DNA of 64,000 nt from Symbiodinium kawagutii. Lineage: Eukaryota > Sar > Dinophyceae > Suessiales > Symbiodiniaceae. Made by a program: the position numbers and the translations under genes. The notes below the pieces were generated by a model. The model had not been told where the DNA came from and made no database searches. It saw nothing but the letters and a program-made list of their open reading frames with translations. The stretch covers positions 365,701-429,700 of the forward strand of contig VSDK01027860.1 in NCBI GenBank assembly GCA_009767595.1, in the 5' to 3' direction. Positions within the stretch are counted from its first letter, which is position 1, and the number at the start of each line of letters is the position of its first letter. This document shows positions 48,257 through 59,796 of the stretch, piece after piece.

Positions 48257-49112
48257 CAGCCAGGTAGCGTTTTTCAAAACCTGGATAGTCTCACGATGTC
48301 CTCCTTTTTTGGCTACGTCCAGCACACTCTCTCCTGAGAGTTGTGACAGAGCAGCCATGCAGAAAGCCCGTCTCAGGACTATACACAGCTATTATTTGAT
48401 AGGCTATCATCACGAAAGGCCAACTCTCACAGGACTGGGACCGAAAAATGACCGGAGAGGCTCCTGAGGCCCATCTTCCTGAGCCCCAGACCCCACTTGT
48501 TCTTGATGTCCACAGCCGCTCTGGCCACCAGCAATGGCCGGAGGACCTCTTGGCGGCCATACGTGGCTGCATAATGCAGCGGCGTGTCACCTTGGTGAAA
48601 AGGTGCTGACGCGTCAAGCGCTGCTGGGGTTTGATGCGTCCAGAGTCTGACTTCCCATCTCTTCGGGGCCCCGGACCTGACGAGCTCTTCGCGTCAACCT
48701 TGGCCTTGGCCGTCAAGAGGCAGCGCACCGCCTCCGCCTGGCCGTTCACCGCCGCCACATGGAGTGGCGTCAGGCCTCGGCGCGGAGCTGGGCAGAGCCG
48801 CGGCCAGGAGCTCCCCTGGAAACACCGAGGCTCCCGGCGGTAATCATCCGTGGCGTTGGGATCAGCGGCGGCGGCCAGGAGCACTTCACACACAGCGACA
48901 CGGCCACCAGGTACTGCAGCCCGATGCAATGCTGTCCAACCTCAATGCCACGCTCGACGATGGCTGAGACAGCTGAGCCCACGCCTCTGGGGATCCGGAC
49001 CGCCGTCGCGGAAGTGCACCGCGGCCGGGTCCTCGCGGAGGAGGCCGCGCACCGCAGGGAGGTCGCCGTCGGAGGCCGCGTCGACAAGCCTCCGCCCGCG
49101 CTGGGTGCCTCG
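48257..49112 (-). CDS. Ankyrin-repeat region, five exons, copy U5
   Basis: Exons are about 49112..49001, 48940..48845, 48775..48677 (99 nt), 48590..48492 (99 nt) and 48333..about 48257. The first reads DAASDGDLPAVRGLLREDP. The next three are ankyrin repeats with GWTALHRAA, GLTPLHVAAVNGQ and GDTPLHYAATYGRQ cores followed by LLAAAADPNATD, LLTAKAKVDAK and LLVARAAVDIK. The last reads LDVAKKGGHRETIQVLKNA. Introns are phase 1 (G|GT...AG|G), so each 33-residue repeat is one exon. The donor after PNATD is not GT. The frame after TWLHRHY hits a stop unless an AG|GC donor just before it is used. Confidence 0.8.
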
Positions 49113-50790
49113 GCGACTGCAACGCTCCTCCCCAGGCTGAGTGCATCAAAGTGGAGCTGGCGAGCGAAGGTGGTGAACAGCAAAGTATGAGTTGATCGAC
49201 TTGACATGCGAAACAAATGTAAAGAATGACTTGGCAAAAAACAGTTGGTTCATCTAAGTAAAGGGATGGAGACTGCAAGTGTTACATCAGTCGCATCAGT
49301 AGAACGATTTTTGGGTTAACATTTGGAGCCTGAGTGTCAAGTCTATAATTCTATTTCTGCTGTGACGCAGCTCCCTTTCAGATCGACAGGAGTTAGCACA
49401 GAGAACTTCAACTGTAGCAACCACCCTTCAAAGGACGGGTGGATTGACTCCCAGATGAAGCTGTCCAGTGATGTTCTGCATTTATTTTGACACTTCCCCA
49501 TGTAAGAGTCGTGAATCAACAACCTTTGAGGCGCCCTGAGAGACATGAAGCGCGCAGGGGCATATTCCAGGGCTTTGCGGGGGCACATCCAGGGCTTTGG
49601 CACACACCCATCCCGCACCATGTTCCTACTGGAATGTTTGGCTTAGCAGACTCTATCCATTTTCTGCTGATTGTGCATCCGGTTCTTGGTTGCACCATTC
49701 ATGGAACAAACTCACTCTTGTCGGACCTGACACCTTCTCCGGCGCCGACCTCGACCTATATTCTTCTAACTGGACACAGTGATGAGAAAATGATGCACGA
49801 CTTGATGCTGGTCTACATTGACCATCTTGAGCCTGTTTTGGTTAGAGGAAGGCTATGCCCAATTCAGAAAGCATGCCAATAGGCATGAAAAAAACATCAA
49901 ATAGCGCAGTGGACCCAACCATTAAAGACACATGGACGGCCATGCGTTTGGATGAAGAGGTAAGTGTTGCAGTTCCCCTTTTGCACTCACCCCAGTCTTT
50001 TTTTGCAAGGCCGACATGGGCCATCTGTGATTTTGATAGGACAAACGTGAAGGTGAAAAACACGGGTTCATAGCAATTACGGATCTTACCTTTTCAATTG
50101 CATAAAGGCTTCTGAATGGTACGATTTGGATTGATCTGGTTTAACCACACTCCATTGCAGCTCACACAAAACGCCATGGAAGGTGACAATCACGAACTGT
50201 GTCAAGGTTGTTGGCACATGACCTTTGCAAGGTACACCAACCATTTGAAGGCCCCTAATCATCTCTATTTCATTTGGGGGCCTAACCTGTCAAACCCTTC
50301 CGATGGATCCTTACAAAATAAGAACTGGATGTGACACTCCATTGGGATAGAGGTTGACGTGTTGAACACATTTTCCAGAGACGGCGATGTTGAGTGAGCG
50401 AAGGATCCAGGTTTTCACATGCTCTGCAGCACATGACCGCACTGTTGATCCCCAAGATCAGAAACATGCTGAACCATTCGGCAACCATGTGTTGGACGCC
50501 ACAGCTCAGCAACTCTGCAAAACGGACCCGGATTTTCCAGCTTGAAACTGATCCGAATCAATGGTTTGAAAGTCATTGCTGCATGTTCTATTGTCAACTT
50601 GGCAAGTTGCAACAAACCCAACCCTCTGGACCGTGAAAGGGAAAGTCAAACCCCAGAACTTTGGGATGCCCTGCGGAAACATGTCCCAGGCAAACGTTTG
50701 TGTTGAAATATTTTGTCCAGAAACGATATGGTGAATTCATACTTACGAGTTATGGGAGTCGATCGAGGTTGGAATTCTGACGACCTCTGA

Positions 50791-50837
50791 GGTCCCGAGC
50801 AAACCGCGGCCGCCTTTGCATCTGCCTGAGCTGCAAG
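50791..50837 (-). CDS. Candidate exon AAQADAKAAA, copy U5
   Basis: Minus-strand frame AAQADAKAAAVCSGPQ. Homologous frames occur in U4 (38,502-38,556, LPQAQADARAAAYCSG), in U1 (about 18.54 kb, VPQEQADARAARNC) and, with an insertion, in U3 (29.65 kb). It is alanine-rich and probably helical. Coding status rests only on the repeated pattern. Confidence 0.3.
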
Positions 50838-51008
50838 TGGTTCCGGATGCTCAAAGAAAAACATGCGGAAAAAAAAAGAAAAAAATAGTTCCCAACCCCC
50901 CTTGCGCGGTGTGAAGAACACAATTAACTATCCAAAACTCAAGCCCATCCTCTCGGTCTAAAGGCCATGCGGCCACGCTACAAGTTCTTGACGCCGCTGC
51001 TGCAACTC

Positions 51009-51156
51009 AAGGATCAGCCCTGGAGGCTGACTGAGGTTGCACATCTGGAACTTCCAACTGCCTTGTTGCTGCAGCAGCGTTTTCTCGGACTTGACCAGGA
51101 TCCAGACATCACGCCAGCTGGGCTGTTTCTCTTCAAATTTGTTGTAGCCAGCGCGC
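51009..51156 (-). CDS. Trp-rich exon (YNKFEE type), copy U5
   Basis: The acceptor CAG is followed by an open frame reading AGYNKFEEKQPSWRDVW, then FQMCN and GLILE. The 148-nt segment from the acceptor to the conserved LIL codons has the same length in all four copies, and third-position changes dominate, so this is the coding frame. The exon may continue a little beyond LIL (QQRRQE), where the copies diverge. Function unknown; it follows the ART-like exons and precedes the ankyrin region. Confidence 0.6.
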
Positions 51157-51299
51157 CTGGCATGCGAACTGCTCTGACTTTCAAGTATATAGAATTCACA
51201 TGGCTAGGTTTCACATGGTTTCAGATCGTGTCACATGAGCTGCTCCAAGGTTTGCCTCCGCCACCACCTGTAACCCAACGGCGCAAGTTGCCAGGTTGC

Positions 51300-51400
51300 T
51301 GTGAACATTCTTTCTGTTTCCTATGGTTCGCTGGCATGAGCTTTATCACTACCTCCCCTTCACATGCGAGCACAAAGTGGGAAGTGTGGCTCACTTGTGA
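51300..51400 (-). CDS. Candidate exon with VIKLMPAN, copy U5
   Basis: Between the ART-like exon b and the Trp-rich exon, the frame reads FVLACEGEVVIKLMPAN. The same position in U3 (about 30.17-30.23 kb) gives SEGNLVIKLMPAN, in U4 (39.74 kb) NLVIKLMQGK and in U2 (23.37 kb) LALRLMPP. The short hydrophobic core is shared but the edges are not defined, so exon ends are approximate. Confidence 0.3.
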
Positions 51401-51838
51401 CATGAAGCACATGTTTTGCCTGCCGAACCAGATCACAACGCGCCTGGTTTTGCTATCGTACATGTTGCTTGCAAACGTGCTTTCTTTGAGTTGAGTTGAG
51501 TTGAAACGACTCACAGCAGTAGCTGCAGTCCGGGACACACCTCCACCGGTAGATCAACGGACTAGCTCCGAAAACGTCATAGCCAGTCCTCCCTACCAGC
51601 TTCAGGTGGCCCAAATTAGACAAATGTTGTATTGGACTTCGAAATCACTTGAACCCCCACCCCCCTCTCGGCATCATGCCTGGTTTTGTCATTGCCCATG
51701 ATGCCCGCAAATGTGCTTTCCTTCATCACATCCTGAGATGCTCATGTTGGGCCCCACTCAGGCGACAATCAACTCCAATCAAAGACATTCAAGAATTAGA
51801 AAAATTCAAAACGATGTAGTGTTGAAATTGATCCTTCA

Positions 51839-52557
51839 GTCCTGCGCGCAGTGGTAGTCACAAACTATGGGAATGCAGAAATCGCATTTGCGAGTTGACT
51901 CCCACTTCTTGAGCACTGCCTGCCCAAATGGTGTGTTGAGCAATTCGTCGAGCTCGTGATCGATCAACTCCAGCTTGTTGAACTTCAGTGCGTCCACACT
52001 TGGCCAGTCTGTGAAATCCAAGTGTTTCCTCTGCTGCCAATCCTTCTTTGATGGAAAAAAGTTGTTGATAAATATCTCCTCTTTGGATCGCCAGTCACAC
52101 GGGGATTTTCGGGATGCGTACCCTCCAGGACCAAAGTGCGAGTCGATCGATTCAGACAAACTGGCCCAAATCTCGTTGGAGGAGATTATGTTGTCGAAGC
52201 CCTGATTGCAACGGCGAACAAACAAAACCTAAGCTCCTTAGAACCTGATTTGAAACAGAATCAAATAGCAGCAAAAGTGCAGGGCAGAAGGAGCTCTGTG
52301 ATTTGTGACTATAATAGGGAACTTCAATGGACACCAAATCAAATGACTGCATAGTAACGGAGTTCCACTGCCTCTTTATCCGTGTAGTGGAACACGACAT
52401 AGTCGTCCTCCTCATTGAACCCACGCTCTGGGAGCTCTTTCACTGGATCGTCGCAAGCTCGGACATCTATGGCATAAGACCACATGGTGATCTTGTCCCC
52501 GTTAGGCAAAGTCACTGTCAAAGTGTCCAAGTGCTTGTTGCTATTGTAGCGCTGGTC
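51839..52557 (-). CDS. ART-like domain, two exons, copy U5
   Basis: Exon a is 52557..52369 (189 nt) and exon b 52201..51839 (363 nt), joined by a GT-AG intron of 167 nt in phase 0. Exon a carries DQRY, TMWSYAIDVRAC and VVFHYTDKEA. Exon b carries NEIWASL, FGPGGYASRK and CDFCIPIVCDY. The order H-Y-T, I..S..IWASL, FG.G.Y recalls HYD1-type ADP-ribosyltransferases, in which the H and Y would hold NAD. That family match is from pattern memory, not a search. Exon b probably ends at CAG followed by GACTGA, a GA donor. Unread, that sequence gives a stop just after the exon. Confidence 0.65.
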
Positions 52558-52709
52558 CTGCCCCAAGGTGTGGCATTGTTGTCTGTTTTGCCAACTCTCA
52601 TGTTTGAGCATGGACTTAACAAAATGCATACATTCAAACACGTAAAACTGTGGATTCTTTCTGAATTTATCTCTGCATCTTAGGGCCGGCCCTGCCTTCA
52701 GAAGCTCAC

Positions 52710-52775
52710 CTGCATAATAGCCTTTGCTCCCAAAATACGTGGTGACAGTATTCCCGGTGGTGACGTCTGGACCCG
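52710..52775 (-). CDS. YFGSK exon, copy U5
   Basis: Short exon reading GPDVTT, then TYFGSKGYYAG, ending at a good GTGAGC donor after TATTATGCAG. It is 18-20 nt longer than U3 and U4 because of an extra TTGNTV stretch. The end phase (1) does not match the start of the ART-like exon a (phase 0), so a small exon or unusual splice site lies between them. Confidence 0.5.
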
Positions 52776-54036
52776 CTGAGGCCATCTCTCTCGCCAGGTC
52801 ACTCGGCTGGGCACGCTAGGAGGCGAGAAGCAAGCACAGATTCCAGGCCAGGCGCGCCAATTTCAAGGTGCTTGTATGTTTGGGGCTGCTGTGTCCTGCT
52901 GCGACTTGTTGCTTCATGTCCATGTTTAGGCTCACGATGAATGAACTTTCATCCCTCAGAAAGGAATCTCCAACACCCCTCCCAAAAATACCAAGTTCAA
53001 GCCTGCAATTCCACCTTGGCTCCACTACGAAGGAACAATATGTTTTTTGCTTAATTTTGTGTTCAATCCTTTGGGGCAAGCCCCTCTCCAAAAGCCACGG
53101 CTCAGACTGAGTAGGACGGGCTCATGAATTTGGGTTCCACATTAGTTCGTGCGAAGCTGTTCGAGGTGCGAGGCTGAACGGCTCGGTGTTCGGTCACTGC
53201 CGATGTTTTGATTCAAGTCAAAGTGAAGCTCAGTGACAAACATTGACAAACTGCACAGACCGCAATTGGTTGAAGCCTTGAACATGCACAAGGAACCCTG
53301 AACATGACGTCAACTTGAACATGGCTTGCCCCTCACTGATATGTAACCATCACGGACTTTTTAAAGTCTCTCCGCTCTTGCATCACGGGTCATCCGTGCG
53401 GCATGCCACGGGTGGGGAGCCAATTGTTGCTATGGCATCCTGTGGCAGGCCTACTACGCTGGGTGAGCCCTTCAACCAGGTTGCCATGAAAGGCACATAC
53501 ACACTAACGCAATAATTTTGAAATTCAGGAGAAGTCTGCAAAGGTCAGAAGGCACTTATCTTCCTACGCCACTTGGATCCCATTGTTTGTCTTTGTATTC
53601 CAGGATGATGTCATTGCAAATGCAGGTACCTATCATGCTTCAGGGCATCATCCCAACCTAGTTCTTCCAAATGTGATGCTTCAGCAAAGGTGTCACATTG
53701 CAGTTAGCCCCAGGGTGGGTCCCAGAGACCCTTCGAGGCACAAATAAGTTCGGGAACATTCGGGAACCCCAAATCACAACGTCAAGTGATTGTCAAAGCA
53801 AAACTCAAGATTCTTCAATCCGCATCATGACGTGACACCTCCATGTTCACTTGGCCTAGCTTGGCACCGACGCCATCCGTGAACCTTCATTGCAGGTGCT
53901 GGTTGCTGAACTCAAGCCTCAGGTTTCATGCAGCAGTGATCAACAGATGTTCACACAAATCGGTCGGCTACCAATGCCCAGGATTTGCTTCCAACATGGC
54001 TGACCATCAGCACAATAGACATGCCACAGGTTCATC

Positions 54037-54063
54037 AAGAAGAAGAAGAAGAAGAAGAAGAAG
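54037..54063. repeat. (AAG)n microsatellite
   Basis: Nine AAG units in a head intron of gene 1. The gene 2 copy (about 42.33 kb) has only a short AAGAAGGAG stretch at this place. Confidence 0.85.
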
Positions 54064-54165
54064 TGTTTGGATGGGTTTGGTAGAAATTGTACTTTCCATA
54101 GTCGTGATTTCAATCGTTATGACCAACAAATCTCAAACAAATGAGCAATCCACCTACAACATCAC

Positions 54166-54248
54166 ACAGTTGGGTGAGCTGGTAGCTGAGCTGGACGCAC
54201 CTGCCTCATTCTCATTTTCGGAATATGAGTAGTCTGAATACTCAGAAC
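54166..54248 (-). CDS. Head exon with Ser/acidic stretch, gene 1
   Basis: Acceptor GGCAG, then GSEYSDYSYSENENEAGASS and SATSSPNC, ending at a TGT|GTGATG donor. The exon is 83 nt. The gene 2 version is 89 nt with in-frame indels of 6 and 9 nt. Such acidic, serine-rich stretches are usually disordered and phosphorylated. Confidence 0.5.
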
Positions 54249-55019
54249 CTGCCAGCTTCCAGCCACCAGCCAGAATTGCTCAACATGGCACTGGGCGACC
54301 GAAAGTAAACCTACCCTTCTCTGTTTTGGCAGGGTCAACACGTCAACGAATTAAGCCCTGCTTCGATTTTGTTGACCATTGGGATGCATAGAGGCTGGAC
54401 TGGAGGCAACCAGCGAGCCTTGGCCTTTCTGCTTCGCCTGCGCAGAGTGAGTGGCGGGCAAAGGAGATGGAACCGCACAGATGATCATCCCGCTTGGTAG
54501 GGCTGGTGAGCACTGTTGGGAAGACCCATGCTAATTAGTTGGTTGCCCTACTACGGCTGCAAGTGGCTACTAAGCCTTAAGCAGTTATAATGCAACGGCT
54601 GTCGGTTGTAGACAACCTCCTGTACCAAAGGAGAGAAGAGAACGCCTCAGCGTTCCGTATGCTGTTCGCACTCGCCCATCCACCCGAGGACAAGATTGCA
54701 ACACTAGTAGCTCACAAATAAGAAAATTCAGCCTTGCCTAACGGCTGGTTCTCGTACTACCAACAACCACCTGGTCCTGGGGGGTCCTGGGGCTTCAATT
54801 TTTCAAACCACAGGGCTATGTAGCCTTTATCCTGCGAAGAGGAACCTAACCTATTCACCGTTTGACGGAATCATTTGGATTACCGTCCCCCAAAAAAAAA
54901 GAAAAACAAAAAAGCAATCGCGTTCGCACCCACAGTTCCGGACCGATCGCGATGTATTCACATCATCCGGCCTTGTCGTTGTCCTCATTATCCTTTTTGT
55001 CATCTTCGTTGTCTTTGAC

Positions 55020-55048
55020 CTGTCCAAAATTCAGCAGCACGTAGGCCC
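55020..55048 (-). CDS. Candidate micro-exon YVLLNFGQ, gene 1
   Basis: The frame AYVLLNFGQ ends at CAG|GTCAAA. The gene 2 equivalent (43.47-43.50 kb) has a proper CAG acceptor. Here the matching position reads GCG, so this copy may use another acceptor or skip the exon. Confidence 0.3.
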
Positions 55049-55749
55049 GCACACACCAGCAACTTCATCATTCAAATGAACATGAAGGAATCAGTTTTGC
55101 ATTTTGGGGAGGCAGCACATTTTTGTTTTTGTTGCCTTCTTCGCTTCTAGATCTCAATTTAAGGGTTTAAAGGAAAAAGGTGTTTTCCAAACATACCTGC
55201 AAGAGCCCCTTATTCCAATGAAGAAATTTTGAAGAGTCATTCATAAACGGGAATGCCAAATGAAGGGAGCTTCATATGACCGGTGCCCCCCAGTATCAAT
55301 AAAAAGGATATGAAGAGACCCTGAAAGGAAAAGACCCTCGTAAGTAGACATTAACACAAATAGTGAATCGCAGTGTGAAAAGGATCATAAATTCTGAAAG
55401 GCAATACATCATGACCAGAAAGGAGGTATCTGAAACATTCAGGGAAATAGATTGCAATTGATGAAACAATCGTGAGCAAAATGTCTCAAAAATTGAAAGC
55501 ATGACATCGATCACCTGGCCGTGGCAAATGAATTTCTCTTACTCGCCATCAGTATTGACCAACTTCATTAATCATTACAGTAACCATTGAATTAACAAGT
55601 TGGATTGGAACTACCCATCACTATTGACCACCATCACGGACCATCACTATTAACAAACCTATCAAGCATTCAACACCTTACTACTACAGTAACCATTTAT
55701 TCATTCGGCACTTGCCGTGTTGCTCCTGGCACCAGGCCTCGCCATTGCC

Positions 55750-55821
55750 GTTCTCTATCTCTGCACATTTTTGCTTGGCGCTTTGAAGCTTGGCCTGCGA
55801 ACCAGTACCATCTGGCAGGTT
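55750..55821 (-). CDS. Head exon (coiled-coil-like AKLQSA), gene 1
   Basis: The frame NLPDGTGSQAKLQSAKQKCA is followed by EIEN. It matches gene 2 (SQAKLQSARKCAEMEN). Homology between the two genes ends just upstream of this exon, which marks the edge of the duplicated block. The spacing of hydrophobic and charged residues suggests a helix or coiled coil. Confidence 0.45.
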
Positions 55822-55864
55822 AAAACCTCATCTGATTCACCAGGGATCGGATCACTGCAGGACC

Positions 55865-56660
55865 TGAGAAGCAGGGAACGAAAGCCAGCGCCTTTTTGCC
55901 TCTCTGCCCCTGGGTTCTTGTCATCTGCGGGTCTTCTTTTCTCTCTTCTTCTGTTCTCTCCTCCGCCCTTCCCCCTTTAGTCTTTCTCCATCTACTGCTT
56001 CTGAGCTTCTTTGTGACTCTCTCTGCGTTTTGCTCTCTTCTCATTTTCCTATTTTTTTCTTCTTTTCCCGTCTTCCTTTTCTGGTTTCTTCGGCTTTCGG
56101 TCTCTCTCGTCTTGTGTTCTTGTTTGTCCCGATGTTGCTCGCCGGCGCTCCTTATCTTTTTCATGGACTTGGCTCCATCTCCGCGGCTCTTTTCTGCTGC
56201 TGTTGTCCGCCCATTCTTTCCATCCCTGTGTATTCCTGCTCGCTTCTTGCTCTCCTCTTTTCGTTGTGTCTCCTCTGCGTGCCGTTTGGCTCTTGTTCTT
56301 CGTCTTCTCTCACTCTGCGCTGCTGGGCTGCTTTTTGGTCACCGTTCTGTCTTTCTTACGCTCATCCTTCTGCCTGTTCTTCTCTTGGGTCTTCCTTTCT
56401 TGTTCAGCTCCTGTCTTCTTGCTCTGGTCTCCCTAGTTTTTTCGCGCTCGTGTTCTTTTACCTCAGATGTCCGTCCTCTCTTGTTGGTATTCTCTCTTGC
56501 TAGTAGCTTCGTCTCTCTCTCTCTCTCCGGGAGGATCTCCTCTCCTGTCCTCTCCTCTCCTTGCCTCGCCTCGCCTCCTCTCCTCTTCTACTCTTCTTCT
56601 CCTTGAGTCCTCCTCCTCCTAGCATCCTCTCCTCTCCTCTTCTCTTCCTCCGACCCTTTC
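55865..56660. repeat. Polypyrimidine tract, ~800 bp
   Basis: Plus strand dominated by C and T with TCTTC, TCCTCT and CTCTCC units, very poor in A; the minus (sense) strand is correspondingly purine-rich. It starts about 40 bp upstream of the first gene 1 exon. The long hydrophobic plus-strand frame (about 236 codons of Leu/Ser/Phe) is a composition artefact. Confidence 0.75.
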
Positions 56661-56664
56661 TCAA

Positions 56665-57450
56665 CGCCTTTAAGATCGAAAAAAATCAGACAACACCCAA
56701 ACTACGCACAAGGACACCCAGGACGGACCAGGGGCAAGTCGAAGGGCATCGGCAGCAAATTGCCTGGTTAATCCTAGTGGTACATTGCCCTCCAAAAGCA
56801 TGCCCGTGGACACCCTGATCCCCAGGCCATGTTTGGACCCACCGCCCCCCAGACCCCCAATCTCACTTCGTTGGAAAAAAACAACTTCAACCTAGCCTGA
56901 CGGCTGGATTTGGTAAAAAGCTGGTTAATCATGATGGATTAACAAAACAGTCGCTGGTTATTCTAGCTGGTAAAATAGCTGGTTGTTGGTTTTTCTAGCT
57001 GGCTGTTTTTGATCATGGCATATGCGAAGAACCGAAAGCAGACGCACAATCAACAACCAGCTAGAATTTCCAACAATCAGAATCAAACTGTTATCCAAGG
57101 CTTCTCATTGGCTTAACACGCATACCGACCGCCAACAACGTATTCAACCACAACCAAAAACCATCAAACATTACATGTCTTTGCTCATGGCTTGGATCGT
57201 TGTAACACCGTACCTGCCAACGGTCATTGAGCCTCTATAAGCCAGGCATCATGCTCTCGCCCAACAAGTCAATGCTTGCACGACCCATTTTTCAGATGGT
57301 CGGTTCTCAGATGGTCTGCGACCACCCTTGTGATTGCTGGCTGTTAGGCTGGTCCTGGAGGCGATCCCTAGATGCCCACCCACTATCAGGTTCCCTTCAG
57401 TAGCTGGTCAACTGAAATCAGCACAAGACTGCCTGCGTTGCTAAGTGGCA
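56665..57450. other. No gene recognised; AGCTGGTT-rich repeats
   Basis: Imperfect copies of GCTGGTTA/CTAGCTGGT at 56.9-57.0 kb resemble those in the left flank (1.1 and 6.5 kb). No supported coding frame. Confidence 0.4.
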
Positions 57451-57469
57451 CTCAAAACTTAGTGGTGGG

Positions 57470-57700
57470 CAAGCAAATCATGGGAGAAATGCACAGTTTC
57501 AGCTCCTTGATTCCCTGCCCCGGATTCATCATGAAAACCCCCACCAATCCCACATCGATCACATGGACATTGATCACATGGCATTCACAGGCATTCATTC
57601 TGACCACCACACGGCCCTGGGCCTCAGCAGTCGCCAGCCTGACCAGGCTGGGAACCAGGCCAAGGTGGCGAACAACGGCGGCTGATGGTGATGCATACTG
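57470..57700 (-). CDS. Exon candidate, hydrophobic/helical
   Basis: Open frame with VVRHLGLVPSLVRLATAEAQ then GRVVVRMNACECHVINVHVI and DVGLVGVFMMNPG. Unusually long and non-repetitive for this flank, but there is no family match, no second copy and no certain splice sites. Confidence 0.3.
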
Positions 57701-58401
57701 TAATGATGACGTGTGGTCATGTTGGTCAATGTTGAAAATATCAAGGATATACCGGCTGACCACGACTTTTGCTGGCTAATGAGCAATCTAGTTGTAATTG
57801 ATGATACTGCAGAACAGCGTTTTTTTTTTCTCCTGCCCATGGGAGCGAGCAGTAGAAGCCTCCTCGGCCACCATTCGGTGAAGGAAGGAGGGACAACTCA
57901 AGGAAACTCAATTTGATTGAGACGCCGAGAAGAAGATTGCTGGCTATGAAGTTGAAGACGGACCATGATGAGCCAAACGATGAATCCAAGAACGGAAAGT
58001 CGAGGTCCCAAACACAGAGGGATCACCAATGAAGATGGAAGACGACCAGCGTTTCGCTTCTTGATCCTTGCGCAGAACAGCGGTTATTGTGGCTTAGAAG
58101 CGTGTGGTCTTTTGCTACTAATCTCCACCTTGTATTGATGAACCCTCCCAATCAGTAGATATTGTGAACACATAACAATGGCATACAATTGCAAAAAGAA
58201 AAAACATGAATGTTCTCATGGCTTCCAGCAAAACGCAACTTGGCAATAAGCACTTCCCAACAGGGAGTCATCCGCTTGAAAACAACGACTGTCCAAGCAA
58301 TGATTCTTTTGCCGTATCACTCCCCCATGAGGCCCGGTTCTGTATATTAAATATGATGCCGATTCACAATTAGGAGGGGAGGCATGGAGCAGTACAAGGG
58401 A

Positions 58402-58611
58402 TCATTGACCAAAATGCTCACTAACACATCGCATCGAGGAGATCATCAACAACCACAACCGTGCTGAGCAGTAGTTGGCACCCCCACAAATGATGAGAAT
58501 GCTGGTGATGATCCCAGTTGCAGGCAGTCCAGCCCGCACAATGGTGTTCAACTTCCCAAGCAGTATCCGCGACATAGTCCGCAAAGAGTTGGAAACATGT
58601 CCCGTAGCCAC
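58402..58611 (-). CDS. Exon candidate with possible membrane segment
   Basis: Frame RTMSRILLGKLNTIVRAGLP then ATGIITSILIICGGANYCSA and RLWLLMISSMRC. It contains one clear hydrophobic stretch (GIITSILIICGGA). Could be an exon of a membrane protein. Unsupported otherwise. Confidence 0.25.
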   Translation of the reverse strand: MATGHVSNSLRTMSRILLGKLNTIVRAGLPATGIITSILIICGGANYCSARLWLLMISSMRCVSEHFGQ

Positions 58612-59212
58612 CGAGAGACCGGATCATACCATCATGGCAGGATGCTAACAAGCGTATCGACGCTGATCAGCTGCCCGTCCCAACATTGGTGCAAGTGACC
58701 ATGGTTGTCCCACCAAATGAGTTGTTACCGCCTACAAGAGCCTGAGTCATCCTTCTATTTTTGGGGGAATGTTCAACGCAGTCAAGGTGGTGGACATGAC
58801 TTTTGTGTTGGGGTCCGTGCTTCACAAACTCGTGGGGCGCTTGCACGATATCATTTCTTCTTGATAAATCGATGTTGAACCCTTTGGATGTCTGGGTAGC
58901 TGACAGAGGGGATTCGGGTTTGCTTGAATCTACAGGTTGAGGAAGTTTAGCCCCCTACCTCAACCAAACTCTGCAGGCCTGGTGCAATCCCTCTTGCTCC
59001 AACCGCAACAAGTGTTAGCCTCCAGGCTAAGAGCAGAGCTTCAAAAGGAGCTTTCAACAGGTGCTTCAAAGCACGGACACGCGCGGCCAAGCTGTGCCGA
59101 CTTGCTCCAAATCAGTCGGGCTTCGCAAGGTTAATTCGCAAGGGATCTATACAGTTGGTCACCGGAAACATGCAAAGGTGACTGCACACGGTCCAGTTGG
59201 CCAACCGGTCGA

Positions 59213-59216
59213 TGAC

Positions 59217-59261
<45 letters not shown>

Positions 59262-59284
59262 GGCGATGAATAATGATTGATGAT

Positions 59285-59376
<92 letters not shown>

Positions 59377-59401
59377 GTAATGGTGATGCTGATGCTGATT
59401 C

Positions 59402-59454
<53 letters not shown>

Positions 59455-59456
59455 TT

Positions 59457-59487
<31 letters not shown>

Positions 59488-59547
59488 CGATGATGACGAT
59501 GATGATGATGGTGATGATGGTGATGATGGTGATGATGGTGCTCCTGC

Positions 59548-59596
<49 letters not shown>

Positions 59597-59796
59597 GATG
59601 ATGATGGTGATGGTGATGGTGATGGTGATGATGCTGCTGCTGACGATGATGATGATGATGATGATGACGATGACGATGACGATGATGATGATGATGATGA
59701 TGATGGTGATGGTGATGGTGATGGTGATGATGATGTTGATGATGATGATTATGATGATGATGATGATGATGATGATGGTGATGGTGATGGTGATGG

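Larger units (their letters stand above)
46310..53790 (-). repeat. Module copy U5 (only copy in gene 1)
   Basis: Complete copy of the central module. Markers on the plus strand, from high to low coordinate: a block with ACTTTTTAAAGTCTCT near 53.35 kb, the YFGSK exon, two ART-like exons, the Trp-rich exon, a QADAKAAA-type exon near 50.8 kb, the ankyrin exons, and conserved blocks near 48.15, 47.8, 47.2, 47.05 and 46.57 kb. The introns are recognisably homologous to those of the other copies, so whole genomic blocks were duplicated rather than retroposed cDNA. Confidence 0.8.
45060..55821 (-). other. Gene 1: single-module ART-like/ankyrin gene (multi-exon span)
   Basis: This span covers the exons of one inferred gene read on the minus strand. 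In order it has head exons near 55.8, 55.0 and 54.2 kb, a YFGSK exon (52.7 kb), two exons of an ADP-ribosyltransferase-like domain (52.56-51.84 kb), a Trp-rich exon (51.15 kb), five ankyrin-region exons (49.1-48.26 kb), and three tail exons (45.95, 45.64, 45.12 kb) ending in a basic peptide and stop. Every part has a homologue in gene 2. Boundaries come from comparing copies. Not all intron phases could be reconciled, so some small exons are probably missing and the start codon is unknown. A role in ADP-ribose signalling is inference only. Confidence 0.6.

Noticed and set aside
55896..56606. 236-codon plus-strand frame rich in Leu, Ser and Phe, resembling a membrane protein
   Set aside because: It lies wholly in a CT-rich tract where stops are rare and Leu/Ser/Phe are forced by composition. 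It opposes the direction of all supported genes.
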